Shown here piece after piece: positions 26,436 to 35,400 of a stretch of DNA of 64,000 nt. This stretch comes from Ohtaekwangia sp966211525. GTDB taxonomy: Bacteria > Bacteroidota > Bacteroidia > Cytophagales > Cyclobacteriaceae. Under the pieces are notes generated by a model. It had not been told where the DNA came from, made no database searches, and worked only from the letters and a program-made list of their open reading frames with translations. The stretch is from assembly GCA_966211525.1 (NCBI GenBank), contig CBIHOZ010000009.1:16879-80878 (forward strand), in the 5' to 3' direction. Within the stretch, counting starts at the first letter, position 1, and every line of letters starts with the position of its first letter. The position numbers and the translations under genes were made by a program.

Positions 26436-26443
26436 TATTTTTG
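26436..26443 (+). promoter_or_regulatory. Candidate -7 element of pheT
   Basis: TATTTTTG matches TAnnTTTG. The expected transcript would start near 26450, just before the leader hairpin at 26460. No -33 TTG at exact spacing. Confidence 0.4.
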
Positions 26444-26459
26444 AAGTCTTAATTTATGT

Positions 26460-26484
26460 TACCCGAATAATGTTGTTCCGGGTA
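26460..26484 (+). promoter_or_regulatory. Hairpin in the pheT leader
   Basis: TACCCGAA pairs with TTCCGGGTA (one bulged C), loop TAATGTTG, ending 17 bases before the pheT start codon. The position suggests translational control, but no leader peptide or T-box is seen. Confidence 0.4.
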
Positions 26485-26501
26485 GCTTTACAAACAGACT
26501 T

Positions 26502-28916
26502 ATGACCATTTCGTACAACTGGCTGAAAGAATACATCGATATCCCTGAATCGGCAGAGGACATTGGAAAAGTGCTTACCTCTACCGGACTTGAAGTTGAG
26601 AAAGTAGAAGAGCATGAAACCGTTAAAGGCGGACTAAAGGGATTGGTGATCGGCACCGTAGTTACCTGTGCCAAGCACCCCAATGCAGATAAACTTTCAG
26701 TTACTACTGTTGATGTTGGTGGAGATAAAATTCTTCCCATCGTATGTGGTGCTCCCAACGTAGCGGCTGGTCAGCGTGTTGTAGTAGCCGTGCCGGGCAC
26801 AACGGTATATCCGAGCAAGGGCGAACCGTTCACCATCAAGAACGCCAAGATTCGTGGCGAACAATCTGAAGGAATGATCTGCGCTGAAGATGAAGTTGGT
26901 TTAGGAGAAAGTCATGCAGGTATCATGGTATTGAAAACTGATGTACCGAACGGGACACCTGCGGCACAGTACTTCAAAATTCAATCAGACTATATACTTG
27001 AAATTGGTTTAACACCGAACCGTGCTGATGCTGCATCACACATTGGTGTAGTGCGCGATATAAAAGCTTCAAAGAACAGAGCTATAAAATTACCTTCGGT
27101 TGATTCATTCAAGGTTGATAACAAGAACCTGGTTATACCGGTTGAGGTTGAGAACAAAGAAGCTTGTCCGCGTTACTCAGGACTCACTATATCGGGTATA
27201 AAAGTTACCGAGTCGCCTGACTGGTTGAAGAACCGTTTGCTGTCAATCGGTCTCACTCCGATCAATAACATTGTTGATATCACAAACTATATCTGCCACG
27301 AATTCGGGCAACCGATGCACGCGTTCGATGCAGACCAAATCACCGGTGGTAAAGTAATTGTAAAGACACTTCCTGCGGGTTCCAAATTCACTACGCTCGA
27401 TAACAAAGAGCGCACCCTGCTTGCCAACGACCTGATGATCTGCAACGCGCAGGAAAGTATGTGTATAGCCGGTGTATTTGGTGGAACGAAATCAGGCATC
27501 ACAGAGAACACCAAGAATATATTCCTGGAGAGCGCATACTTCTCGGCCGACTATATCCGTAAAACGTCACTGCATCACCAGTTGAAGACTGATGCATCGT
27601 TCCGTTTCGAGCGTGGCACCGATCCTAACATTACGGTATATGCGTTGAAGCGTGCTGCGTTACTGGTAAAAGAACTTGCCGGAGGACAAATCTCTTCCGA
27701 CATCGTTGATATATACCCGACACCAATTGAGAACAGAGTATTCGAGGTAAAGGATAAAAACATTCATCGCCTCATCGGTAAAGTTATACCACGTGATGAA
27801 ATGTTTGGTATTCTCGAACGATTGGACATTAAGATCACAGCTAAAACAGACGATACATTTACGGTATCTGTTCCGCCTTATCGTGTAGATGTTTTACAGG
27901 AAGCCGATATAACCGAAGAGATACTTCGCATTTATGGTTTCAACAACATCGAACTATCGGATACAGCGAGTACCGATTACCTGGCAGAGTTTCCGGTTAA
28001 GAGTATCGATAAGTATAAACGCAACATTGGCGAGATGCTGATCGGTAATGGCTTCTATGAAATCTGGACCAACTCACTTACCAATCAATCGTACCAGGAA
28101 AAGAACAAACTTACCTTTAAAGGTGAAGCAGTTGAGATATTGAACAAGCTGAGCGAAGAGCAAGGTATACTTCGCCAGACTTTATTGTTCACCGGCCTCG
28201 AGGTGTGTGCCTATAACATTAACCGCAAGCAGAAAGACCTGAAGCTATACGAGTTCGGCAAGATATACTATAAGGAAGCCGGTAAGTATAACGAAGAAGA
28301 GCGCCTGGTGCTGTTCATGACCGGCAATGTTGAAACTGAAAACTGGCGACATAAAACGCAGTCTGTTACGTATTACGACCTGGCACAGCAAGTACAACAT
28401 GTATTGCAGAAGAGCGGGGTTACAAATGTGAAACAGGAGACGATTAAAGATCAATTGCTGGAATACGGCTCAAAACTTTTAAGGGGTAACGAAGAAATTG
28501 GCAAGCTTGGAAAAGTAAAACCTGCATTGCTGAAAGATTTTGGAGTGAAGCAGGAAATATTTTATGCAGAGCTAAATACGTCCTTGCTTTTCCAGGCGGC
28601 AAACCCTAAGTTAGTAATTAAAGAAGTTGCAAAGTTTCCTGAAGTAAGGCGTGACTTGTCGCTTGTACTCGACAAGCAGGTAAACTTCAACGAGATAAGC
28701 AACGTAGTACTGAATACAGAGAAGCGGCTCATCAAGAACATCATCGCGTTTGATGTATACGAAGGCGAGAATATCCCGCAAGGTAAAAAAGCGTATGCGC
28801 TTGGCTTTACCCTGCTGGATGAAACCAAGACGCTTACCGATGATGAGATCGACAAGACAATGAACCGCCTGATGAAAGCGTTTGAGGATAAGCTCGGTGC
28901 TGTTATCAGGAAGTAA
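26502..28916 (+). CDS. pheT: Phenylalanyl-tRNA synthetase beta subunit
   Basis: An 804-residue subunit of the (alpha-beta)2 PheRS. An N-terminal tRNA-binding OB domain (about 40-150; VTCAKHPNADKLSVTTVDVG), the B3/B4 editing domain (NRADAASHIGVVRDI, NIVDITNYICHEFGQP), the B5 domain and the C-terminal anticodon-binding FDX-ACB domain (KFPEVRRDLSLVLD) are in normal order. pheS is not adjacent in this window, which is common in Bacteroidota. Confidence 0.97.
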   Translation: MTISYNWLKEYIDIPESAEDIGKVLTSTGLEVEKVEEHETVKGGLKGLVIGTVVTCAKHPNADKLSVTTVDVGGDKILPIVCGAPNVAAGQRVVVAVPGTTVYPSKGEPFTIKNAKIRGEQSEGMICAEDEVGLGESHAGIMVLKTDVPNGTPAAQYFKIQSDYILEIGLTPNRADAASHIGVVRDIKASKNRAIKLPSVDSFKVDNKNLVIPVEVENKEACPRYSGLTISGIKVTESPDWLKNRLLSIGLTPINNIVDITNYICHEFGQPMHAFDADQITGGKVIVKTLPAGSKFTTLDNKERTLLANDLMICNAQESMCIAGVFGGTKSGITENTKNIFLESAYFSADYIRKTSLHHQLKTDASFRFERGTDPNITVYALKRAALLVKELAGGQISSDIVDIYPTPIENRVFEVKDKNIHRLIGKVIPRDEMFGILERLDIKITAKTDDTFTVSVPPYRVDVLQEADITEEILRIYGFNNIELSDTASTDYLAEFPVKSIDKYKRNIGEMLIGNGFYEIWTNSLTNQSYQEKNKLTFKGEAVEILNKLSEEQGILRQTLLFTGLEVCAYNINRKQKDLKLYEFGKIYYKEAGKYNEEERLVLFMTGNVETENWRHKTQSVTYYDLAQQVQHVLQKSGVTNVKQETIKDQLLEYGSKLLRGNEEIGKLGKVKPALLKDFGVKQEIFYAELNTSLLFQAANPKLVIKEVAKFPEVRRDLSLVLDKQVNFNEISNVVLNTEKRLIKNIIAFDVYEGENIPQGKKAYALGFTLLDETKTLTDDEIDKTMNRLMKAFEDKLGAVIRK

Positions 28917-29036
28917 ATTTTAACGCATAGATCAACGGCATAGAGCGGCAGCTATAGCAGGCTATACTGCAGCTTCGAACGATAACTGTAATTACCAACG
29001 GCTATAAGGGCTAAACCCTCGGCGAAAAGAACGGAA

Positions 29037-29333
29037 ATGGATCAAGAACTCTTAAAGTCTAATCTTACGGGGTTAGAGCGAAAAATTGTGGTGCTCATTA
29101 ACGAGCACAAAAATCTGAAAGAGGAAATAAAGAACCTGAAAGCCGAAAATCAGGAGCTGAAGTCTGCAATTAAAGTCCGCGATGAGCAAATCAGCAGTTT
29201 TCATAATCAACTGAAAATCACTAAAATTGTGGATAATTTAAACCCGGAAGACGGAAGTGTTCTGGAGTTAAAGAAAAAAGTGGACGAATACATTCGTGAG
29301 ATAGACAAGTGCATCGCTCACTTAAGCAGATAA
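29037..29333 (+). CDS. Coiled-coil protein upstream of zapA
   Basis: A 98-residue protein almost wholly predicted coiled coil (LINEHKNLKEEIKNLKAENQ). No signal peptide. It lies 21 bases upstream of zapA, and such a coiled-coil gene before zapA is common in Bacteroidota, so a ZapB-like division role is plausible. No real ZapB similarity can be claimed. Confidence 0.75.
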   Translation: MDQELLKSNLTGLERKIVVLINEHKNLKEEIKNLKAENQELKSAIKVRDEQISSFHNQLKITKIVDNLNPEDGSVLELKKKVDEYIREIDKCIAHLSR

Positions 29334-29354
29334 AAAAGGCAACCCCGTAAGAAA

Positions 29355-29645
29355 TTGATGGAGGAACTTTCTATAAAAATAAAGATAGCCGACCGTGAAT
29401 ACCCTATGAAGGTGAAGCGATCTGATGAAGAGCGGGTACGACTGGCGGGTAAACTCATCAATGAGAAATTAAAATCTTACCGGGAGCAATTTGGGATAGA
29501 TGACAAGCAAGACTTACTAGCGATGGTAGCGTTCGATTGCCTTGTAGATAAAATGGCAGCCGATGAAACGCACCAGGTTATTGACCAGACTGTGTTTGAG
29601 AAAGTAAATCAACTCAACCACCTGGTGTCCCAATCCATTCTGTAA
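29355..29645 (+). CDS. zapA: Cell division protein ZapA
   Basis: A 96-residue protein that crosslinks FtsZ filaments. MEELSIKIKIADREYPMKV and the middle LLAMVAFDCLVDKMA fit the ZapA beta-hairpin and long-helix fold. It lies between the coiled-coil gene and rny, a conserved Bacteroidota order. The 72 bases before rny are too short to hold 6S RNA. Confidence 0.88.
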   Translation: MMEELSIKIKIADREYPMKVKRSDEERVRLAGKLINEKLKSYREQFGIDDKQDLLAMVAFDCLVDKMAADETHQVIDQTVFEKVNQLNHLVSQSIL

Positions 29646-29717
29646 TTTTCTTTACTCCTATTACTTTCTGAGCCAAGGCGGCATACCGGGGTAGTATATA
29701 TAACCCCTAATTTTTTT

Positions 29718-31289
29718 ATGTCTCTCTTTTACGTCATAGTTATTGCCAGCAGCATTGTGGCAACTATCGTGTTGAGTATTGTTATCGGGTCCATCCTTTC
29801 CAGCAAAAAAATGAAAAGGAATGTGGAAGACGCAGACGACCGCGCCAAGCTGATCATTAAAGAAGCTGAAATCGCAGCCGAGAATTTGAAGAAGGACAGG
29901 ATCCTGGAAGCAAAAGAAAAGATCCTGAAGATGCGCTCGGAGTTTGAAGAAGAAGCAAACAAGAAGAAGAACGTTATCATCAGCAACGAACAAAAGATCA
30001 AGCAGCGCGAGCAAACGCTAAGCAAGGAAATTGAAAGTTTAAAACGTAAGGAAGGCGAGCTTGACGACATCCGTACTGACCTGGCAGCACAGCTCGAGCA
30101 TGTTAAGAAACGCAAGGAAGAACTTGATAAATTCAACCAGCAGAAAATTCAGGTTCTTGAAAACATCTCCAAGCTTACAGCCGATGAAGCACGCGAGCAA
30201 CTTATTGCATCGCTGAAAGATGAAGCACAAACCCGCGCTTCAAGCTATATCAAAGACATTATGGAGCAGGCTAAACTTACTGCTACCAAAGAAGCCAAGA
30301 AGATTGTTGTTGAAACCATTCAGCGCACCGCTACCGAGCATGCTGTTGAAAACTGCGTTTCGATCTTTAACATCGAGAGCGATGATATTAAAGGTAAAGT
30401 AATTGGTCGCGAAGGACGAAATATACGCGCCCTTGAAGCAGCAACCGGTGTTGAAATTATAGTAGACGATACTCCGGAAGCCATTATCATTTCAGGTTTC
30501 GACCCGGTGCGCAGAGAGATCGCACGTCTGTCGCTACACCGCCTCGTGCAAGACGGCCGTATACACCCAGCCCGTATCGAAGAGATTGTAGCAAAGACTA
30601 CCAAGAACATTGAAGATGAAATTGTAGAGATCGGTGAGCGCACCGTGATAGATTTAGGTATACATGGTCTTCACCCCGAGCTGGTAAAGATGGTAGGCCG
30701 CATGCGCTATCGTTCATCCTACGGACAAAACCTGTTGCAGCACTCACGCGAAGTTGCCAACCTCTGCGCTATCATGGCGAGCGAACTTGGCCTCAACGTG
30801 AAGCAAGCCAAACGTGCCGGCCTGTTGCACGATATAGGTAAAGTATGGCCGGAAGAACTCGAGAAGCCACACGCTATAGTAGGTATGGAGCTTGCGCAGA
30901 AGTATAAAGAGCACCCGGTAATTTGCAACGCTATAGGCGCTCACCACGATGAGATTGAAATGACGAGCATCATCTCTCCTATCGTGCAGGCCTGCGATGC
31001 TATAAGCGGTGCACGCCCTGGTGCAAGACGCGAAGTGATGGAGCAATACATCAAGCGCTTGAAAGAACTCGAAGAACTTGGCTTAAGCTTCGATGGTGTA
31101 GAGAAATGCTATGCTATACAAGCCGGCCGCGAGCTGCGCGTAATAGTAGATGCCGAGAAAGCAACAGACGACCGCGCCAACCAGTTAAGCTTCGACATAT
31201 CGCAGAAAATTGAACGCGACATGCAATATCCCGGACAGGTAAAAGTTACCGTAATCCGCGAGATGCGCAGCGTAGCGTACGCGAAGTAA
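29718..31289 (+). CDS. rny: Ribonuclease Y
   Basis: A 523-residue membrane-anchored endoribonuclease that starts mRNA decay. An N-terminal transmembrane helix (residues 3-27), a long coiled coil (about 30-195), a KH RNA-binding domain with GREGRNIRALEAATGVEII and an HD domain with RAGLLHDIGKV are all present, and length is normal. A strong terminator follows. Confidence 0.97.
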   Translation: MSLFYVIVIASSIVATIVLSIVIGSILSSKKMKRNVEDADDRAKLIIKEAEIAAENLKKDRILEAKEKILKMRSEFEEEANKKKNVIISNEQKIKQREQTLSKEIESLKRKEGELDDIRTDLAAQLEHVKKRKEELDKFNQQKIQVLENISKLTADEAREQLIASLKDEAQTRASSYIKDIMEQAKLTATKEAKKIVVETIQRTATEHAVENCVSIFNIESDDIKGKVIGREGRNIRALEAATGVEIIVDDTPEAIIISGFDPVRREIARLSLHRLVQDGRIHPARIEEIVAKTTKNIEDEIVEIGERTVIDLGIHGLHPELVKMVGRMRYRSSYGQNLLQHSREVANLCAIMASELGLNVKQAKRAGLLHDIGKVWPEELEKPHAIVGMELAQKYKEHPVICNAIGAHHDEIEMTSIISPIVQACDAISGARPGARREVMEQYIKRLKELEELGLSFDGVEKCYAIQAGRELRVIVDAEKATDDRANQLSFDISQKIERDMQYPGQVKVTVIREMRSVAYAK

Positions 31290-31315
31290 TTTTATAGTTA
31301 CTCGCTATATACTTT

Positions 31316-31348
31316 AAAATAAGCCCCGGTTATCGGGGCTTATTTTTT
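31316..31348 (+). terminator. rny rho-independent terminator
   Basis: AATAAGCCCCG, loop GTTAT, CGGGGCTTATT followed by T residues, 27 bases after the rny stop codon. It marks the end of the housekeeping block. Confidence 0.93.
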
Positions 31349-31425
31349 ATACTGACTTATGATTTATCTTCCCTAAAAAGATTAATTGATGATATTACAT
31401 TTCTTTGCATAGAAGATAACTTTAT

Positions 31426-31656
31426 ATGAAATCACGACTGAATCTTAGCATAGAACAAAATCTTTTAAATCAAATAAAACGATATGCTGACTCTAATCAA
31501 GTAAGCATCTCTGAACTTGTTGAAGAATACTTCAAAAGTGTTATACACCAAAAAACGCTCAACAACATCATCGATCTTGTTGAGAGATTACCGAACCATT
31601 CAATTTCTCCTTCGCAGAATTTGAAAAAAGGGTTCTATGAAGATTACAATAAATGA
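31426..31656 (+). CDS. Ribbon-helix-helix-like antitoxin (DUF6364-like), partner lost
   Basis: A 76-residue protein. RLNLSIEQNLLNQIKRYADS followed by SISELVEEYF is the ribbon-helix-helix pattern of DUF6364-type antitoxins, whose partner is normally a downstream PIN-domain RNase. Its stop codon overlaps an ATG (ATGA, 31653), as expected for such a pair, but that frame reads MKSVIGGYE and stops. So either the toxin was deleted or the ATG is chance. The next gene is another antitoxin-like ORF. Confidence 0.72.
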   Translation: MKSRLNLSIEQNLLNQIKRYADSNQVSISELVEEYFKSVIHQKTLNNIIDLVERLPNHSISPSQNLKKGFYEDYNK

Positions 31657-31674
31657 AATCAGTTATAGGCGGTT

Positions 31675-31848
31675 ATGAATAGAGAAAAAGTGATTGCTGT
31701 GCTTCAGGAACTTCCGCAGGAATTTAACCTTGAAGAGCTAATAGATAAACTCATCTTTGTAGAAAAAGTAGAGCAAGGATTAAAACAACTCGATCAAGGA
31801 GAAAGTGTCCTTCACCAGAATGTAAAGGACATAATACCGTTGGCATAG
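31675..31848 (+). CDS. Small antitoxin-like protein without a toxin gene
   Basis: A 57-residue ORF. It begins MNREKVIAVLQELPQEFNLE and continues with LIDKLIFVEKVEQGLKQLDQGES. This resembles Bacteroidota antitoxins of RelE/ParE-type modules, where the toxin gene overlaps the antitoxin's 3' end. Here the following 30 bases run into the 3' end of the minus-strand gene at 31880, so no toxin is present. Identification rests on pattern memory only. Confidence 0.55.
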   Translation: MNREKVIAVLQELPQEFNLEELIDKLIFVEKVEQGLKQLDQGESVLHQNVKDIIPLA

Positions 31849-31879
31849 AACTATCCGTAACGTATTTACATTGCTTACG

Positions 31880-32191
31880 CTAAGCTTTTTCTCTGTGCCC
31901 CTTTGAGCCTCCTTCGAGCCCTCCGTGCAATTGGATTTCGTTGTCATCATCATCCGCCTCATGCCACCCACGAGTTTCCTTCGCAGCCCTATCCAGCAAC
32001 TCGAATAGCAGCGTAAGATCATCCATCCAACTATCAAACTCTGGCGACAGAAAGTCTTTGTTATGCCCTATATATTCAATCAATAACGTGCGCAGGCACC
32101 GGTTAAGCCGCTCCGGCGGAGTATATAACATAAAATGGTGAAAGGCCTCCGCCAACCGTTCACTAACAATCCGTTCATCTGTGTGTGACAT
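31880..32191 (-). CDS. Hypothetical protein divergent from XRE regulator
   Basis: A 103-residue soluble protein, helical in the first 75 residues, with an acidic patch (EADDDDNE) and a low-complexity C-terminal tail. It is divergently transcribed from the XRE gene with 123 bases between starts, so the regulator may control it. Not recognised. Confidence 0.55.
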   Translation of the reverse strand: MSHTDERIVSERLAEAFHHFMLYTPPERLNRCLRTLLIEYIGHNKDFLSPEFDSWMDDLTLLFELLDRAAKETRGWHEADDDDNEIQLHGGLEGGSKGHREKA

Positions 32192-32314
32192 ATAACATTA
32201 AGGTTTAATGGCGGCAAATAGCACCCCGCTTAAAAAGTACCGCACCACACGACAAAATATATAACGACCTCGAAGGGTTGTTTTTTACCTATCAACTATT
32301 TTTTACATTTGAGT

Positions 32315-32737
32315 ATGACAGAGAAACTTCACATTGGCAGAAAAGTAGCACGCCTGCGCGAGTTACGAGGCATAAAACAAGAAACGTTAGCTGAACAGTT
32401 AGGCATTAGCCAACAGGCTGTTTCCAAGTTAGAGCAAAGTGAGAATATCGAAGATACTACGCTCGATCGCTTAGCAAAAGCATTGGGATTCACCTCGGAT
32501 GCTATAAAGAACTTCAGCGAAGAATCTATACTATATAACATTCAGAATAATTACGAAGGTGCTACCAATAACGTTGTACAACAATATCAATGCACCTTCA
32601 ATCCTCTTGATGAGTATAGGAACGAAGTAAAAGAAAACAAACGCCTGAGCGAAGAAAATAAAAAACTATATGAATCTCTTTTGAAAGAGAAAGATGAAAA
32701 GATTGCGTTGTTGAAGAAGATGTTGGAGGGGAAGTAG
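32315..32737 (+). CDS. XRE-family helix-turn-helix regulator
   Basis: A 140-residue protein with an N-terminal HTH_3 domain (VARLRELRGIKQETLAEQLG, SQQAVSKLEQSE) and a C-terminal coiled coil (about 100-138; RLSEENKKLYESLLKEKDEK) for oligomerisation. ATG 32315 is preferred over TTG 32309. It may repress itself and the divergent gene. The next gene is an AbiU2/HEPN-like protein 35 bases away on the same strand, suggesting a defence-type locus. Confidence 0.85.
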   Translation: MTEKLHIGRKVARLRELRGIKQETLAEQLGISQQAVSKLEQSENIEDTTLDRLAKALGFTSDAIKNFSEESILYNIQNNYEGATNNVVQQYQCTFNPLDEYRNEVKENKRLSEENKKLYESLLKEKDEKIALLKKMLEGK

Positions 32738-32772
32738 TTTTAAAGTTTAAACCTTACCAAAAGTAAGTCGTG

Positions 32773-33396
32773 ATGACAACCTTAAGAGAGTTTGAAAAAG
32801 AAATTAGAGAAAGAGAAAAACTCCTTAAAAACATTCTTTTACACAAAAGGGATTTTGAATTTCTCAATACCCCTGGAACTCCTGAGCTTATTCGTTTTTT
32901 AGCAAAGCATCCTTTATTTGGCAGATCTAAAGATGCAATCTTCAAGCTTTTATGTATTGAAGTGCACAAACTTTTTTCCGATTTAAAATGCGACAAGTTC
33001 AAATTAACTCAACTACTAGAAAAGATTAAGGAAAATAGAAAAAAAGCAGAATGGAGCGACTGTCTCCAAAAACATGATATCGAACACGTAGAGAAGCTAA
33101 TCACTCGAGGATTAAGAAATGAAGCTATAGCAGGACTTAGACGTTACAGGAATAAATACCTAGCACATACTGACATAGAAAAAACAGATGCAACATTTTT
33201 TTTAAGCCATTTTTACACGCTTATCGAGACCGCATTGGAAGTTATCGATTTTTTGAGAAAGAAAGTTCTTAAAGAAGAATTTAACCTTGAACTATACATA
33301 CCAGCAGATGGATTCGAAGAATTTCGAAGTTTGGCAACAACAAATACTCAATCAGGGTCCCTCGTAGTTCCCAAGGCAAGTGACGCTAATACTTAG
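32773..33396 (+). CDS. AbiU2/HEPN-like protein
   Basis: A 207-residue helical, cytoplasmic protein. The segment YRNKYLAHTD supplies the R-x5-H motif of HEPN ribonuclease-fold proteins and resembles AbiU2, a component of a lactococcal abortive-infection system. GTG at 32770 is the alternative start, three bases upstream. The gene is AT-rich and poor in the TATA tetranucleotide that fills neighbouring housekeeping genes, consistent with transfer. It could be an RNase toxin controlled by the preceding XRE protein, but it could also be a non-catalytic HEPN protein. Confidence 0.6.
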   Translation: MTTLREFEKEIREREKLLKNILLHKRDFEFLNTPGTPELIRFLAKHPLFGRSKDAIFKLLCIEVHKLFSDLKCDKFKLTQLLEKIKENRKKAEWSDCLQKHDIEHVEKLITRGLRNEAIAGLRRYRNKYLAHTDIEKTDATFFLSHFYTLIETALEVIDFLRKKVLKEEFNLELYIPADGFEEFRSLATTNTQSGSLVVPKASDANT

Positions 33397-33590
33397 TCAG
33401 TAAACTTTCAATTAATCATACCTAATCGCCATTTAGCCCCCATCACCCACTACAACTCTCAATAGCAGAATCGTTCAAGTAATTATATCTTAATCTAGCA
33501 ATTTGTCTATACTATATGTGACTAACGATTTTACTAAAAGACAAAGTGTAAATAACATTAAGATGGCCCATTCCTTTTTATCCGTAGAGA

Positions 33591-34028
33591 ATGCCCCACA
33601 CAGAAAGAACAATCTGTGTAACAGATTCTTTCCTCCGTCTCTTTATGTATTTGTTCATTGAAGCTATTAATAAAAGTGGACTAACGCAGAACCAACTTAA
33701 CATCTATAATCATTATGAATTAGAGTTAAAGCAAGTGAACACCTCTTTCATTGACTTCAAACTACAGGAAATATATGAAGATACTGAATTAATGAGCTGG
33801 TATACTTTGGCTCTCGACACACTATCTTCATCACTCGATTCGAATGGAAAGGCTATAGACAACAATTACTTAAATGAGATAAAAGAATTAAAAAAGAACG
33901 ACAGTAACTACACCAGACCTATTGAGATCGGCAAACTTAAAAACTTGATCAATGATTTATACTGGGTTCTTGGTAAAGAAAATATCTATCCGTCTGATGA
34001 CTTTAAATGGTTCGAAAAACCAATATGA
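33591..34028 (+). CDS. Hypothetical protein (first gene followed by a boundary repeat)
   Basis: A 145-residue soluble, acidic helical protein that is not recognised. It starts MPHTERTICVTDSFLRLFMY and ends DDFKWFEKP. A family-3 repeat (34045) and a family-2 repeat (34074) follow its stop codon. The 194 bases upstream hold nothing recognised. Confidence 0.55.
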   Translation: MPHTERTICVTDSFLRLFMYLFIEAINKSGLTQNQLNIYNHYELELKQVNTSFIDFKLQEIYEDTELMSWYTLALDTLSSSLDSNGKAIDNNYLNEIKELKKNDSNYTRPIEIGKLKNLINDLYWVLGKENIYPSDDFKWFEKPI

Positions 34029-34044
34029 CATTGCTCCTATACGC

Positions 34045-34061
34045 ACCATCACGGTCACTGG
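34045..34061 (+). repeat. Family-3 boundary repeat, diverged copy
   Basis: ACCATCACGGTCACTGG, related to the consensus CCATCAGAGTCACCG. It sits 17 bases after a stop codon. Downstream GGGACTCTGATG can pair with CATCACGGTC imperfectly. Confidence 0.55.
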
Positions 34062-34073
34062 CCGCCGGGACTC

Positions 34074-34121
34074 TGATGCCTAGTAGCAGTATCGCTGTTT
34101 TGAGAAAGATATAGTTTGTAA
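34074..34121 (+). repeat. Family-2 boundary repeat, copy 1
   Basis: A 48-base element beginning TGATGCCTAGTAGCAGTATC and ending GATATAGTTTGTAA. It aligns with the copies at 41147 and 41616, with conserved TGAT, TAGTA-CA, CTTGA-AA and ATATAGT blocks. Confidence 0.65.
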
Positions 34122-34159
34122 TTTCAACGTACCACGTTAGTAGACACTCCTTCTCCGCA

Positions 34160-34459
34160 ATGAAAAAACTGAAATCAATTTTAGGACTTTTAATAATTGC
34201 TTTACTCTCAGCTTCGTGTAAGAGTTATTACAACGATACAATTGACTGGATGGACAACATCGAATTGGGAACAAGCTTGGAGGACGTCAAGAGAAACCAA
34301 CCCAACTTTGTTGAGATTGACTGGAGTAAACCTGACACACTTGATGAAGGATTAAGATTTAGAATTAAAAAAATTAAAGGGAGCAACGACATATTGAACA
34401 TGAACCACTTTGTGGTGTTCTCTGACAATAAATATGCGGGACGAGAATCTATTAAATAA
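34160..34459 (+). CDS. Small lipoprotein
   Basis: A 99-residue protein with a lipoprotein signal (LLIIALLSASCKS, Cys about residue 20). The region IELGTSLEDVKRNQPNFVEI is weakly like the outer-membrane SmpA/BamE-type fold, not enough to name it. Preceded by family-2 and followed, 27 bases on, by the first full two-hairpin repeat. Confidence 0.65.
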   Translation: MKKLKSILGLLIIALLSASCKSYYNDTIDWMDNIELGTSLEDVKRNQPNFVEIDWSKPDTLDEGLRFRIKKIKGSNDILNMNHFVVFSDNKYAGRESIK

Positions 34460-34486
34460 GATCATAGCGGCAGACATCAGTTTTTA

Positions 34487-34596
34487 AGTCTCCGAAGAGT
34501 CTCCCGCCTCGGGGACTCTTACGGGAGCACGCACTTAGCAACAGGCAGCTTTTAAAAAACGCATAGTCCCGAAACGGAGACTATGCTTGGACTGTC
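34487..34596 (+). repeat. Two-hairpin repeat (family 1), copy A
   Basis: A 110-base element. Hairpin 1 pairs AGAGTCTCCC with GGGGACTCT, a conserved unpaired linker contains GCACTTAGCAACAGGC, and hairpin 2 pairs GCATAGTCCCG with CGGAGACTATGC (loop AAA). The first eight bases (AGTCTCCG) are also complementary to CGGAGACT in the right arm, so a closed fold is possible. It ends TTGGACTGTC. Confidence 0.9.
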
Positions 34597-34683
34597 TTCT
34601 TCCCACGGGCCATAATATATCTGTCTACAAATGGATATAAACAATGAGATTGATATATTAGAATATTAGCGATAATATTTTAG

Positions 34684-35400
34684 ATGGGAATCTTCGACCT
34701 TTTCAAAAACAAGACAGCGGAAGACTACTTCGGAAAAGTAATCAGTTTTACGCTCGACAATATTAGCAAAGCAGTTTTGAGTAATTGCAAAAACGGTGAT
34801 TATGTAAATCTTTGGACAAAGTCGGACATGGATAGAGTAATGATCTACGCACCAAATTCTATTGGTGGGTCTGGGCAATTAGGAGTGGTACCAAGCAAGT
34901 ATGCTAAAATTATCAAAGCACATATTCTTGGACAAAAAGATTATGGGATTTCCGGACCGTCAACAAATAATTATAACGCTTCAATAATAAATATATCTGG
35001 GGCAAGTTGTACAATCGGAATCAAGTTATACTCAACCAAAGAACACGAACGAATTATACAGGAAATGATTAATCGTGACAAGGCTGCAACAAAAGCGGAC
35101 TTGGAGAAGAAGTATAAAATGACCAAGCCTGTGGAAATTAAGTTTAATATAAAGAGAACTGACGTGACGAATTTTGACAACTTGAAACTTAAAGTCTTTG
35201 AGAAGGAATTTTATATTGAGTATCCATATGACTTTAAACTACAATTAGTCGATGACCACAATCGAATTGTAGCTGAAACGGTTTCGCAGAAGGAAAAAGT
35301 AACGAGAATTGTAAAAGGCTTCTATAACGGACAGAAAATTAGTATCACCAAAATTGAAAAAGAGCGTGACTATCTGAAAACCACAATAAGTGGTGAGTAA
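34684..35400 (+). CDS. Hypothetical cytoplasmic protein
   Basis: A 238-residue soluble protein that is not firmly recognised. MGIFDLFKNKTAEDYFGKVI opens it. A middle segment, GGSGQLGVVPSKYAKIIKAHI, is faintly like a HIRAN-type fold, which cannot be confirmed. The C-terminal half (about 150-238) is beta-rich. AT-rich with a partial two-hairpin repeat following 97 bases after the stop. Confidence 0.6.
   Translation: MGIFDLFKNKTAEDYFGKVISFTLDNISKAVLSNCKNGDYVNLWTKSDMDRVMIYAPNSIGGSGQLGVVPSKYAKIIKAHILGQKDYGISGPSTNNYNASIINISGASCTIGIKLYSTKEHERIIQEMINRDKAATKADLEKKYKMTKPVEIKFNIKRTDVTNFDNLKLKVFEKEFYIEYPYDFKLQLVDDHNRIVAETVSQKEKVTRIVKGFYNGQKISITKIEKERDYLKTTISGE

Noticed and set aside
29646..29717. 6S RNA between zapA and rny
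   Set aside because: The gap is only 72 bases and contains no long imperfect hairpin.
31880..32191. Non-coding DNA rather than a gene, because of the low-complexity C-terminal tail
   Set aside because: The first 75 residues have a normal amphipathic helical pattern and the gene sits in the usual place opposite an XRE regulator, so it was kept at moderate confidence.
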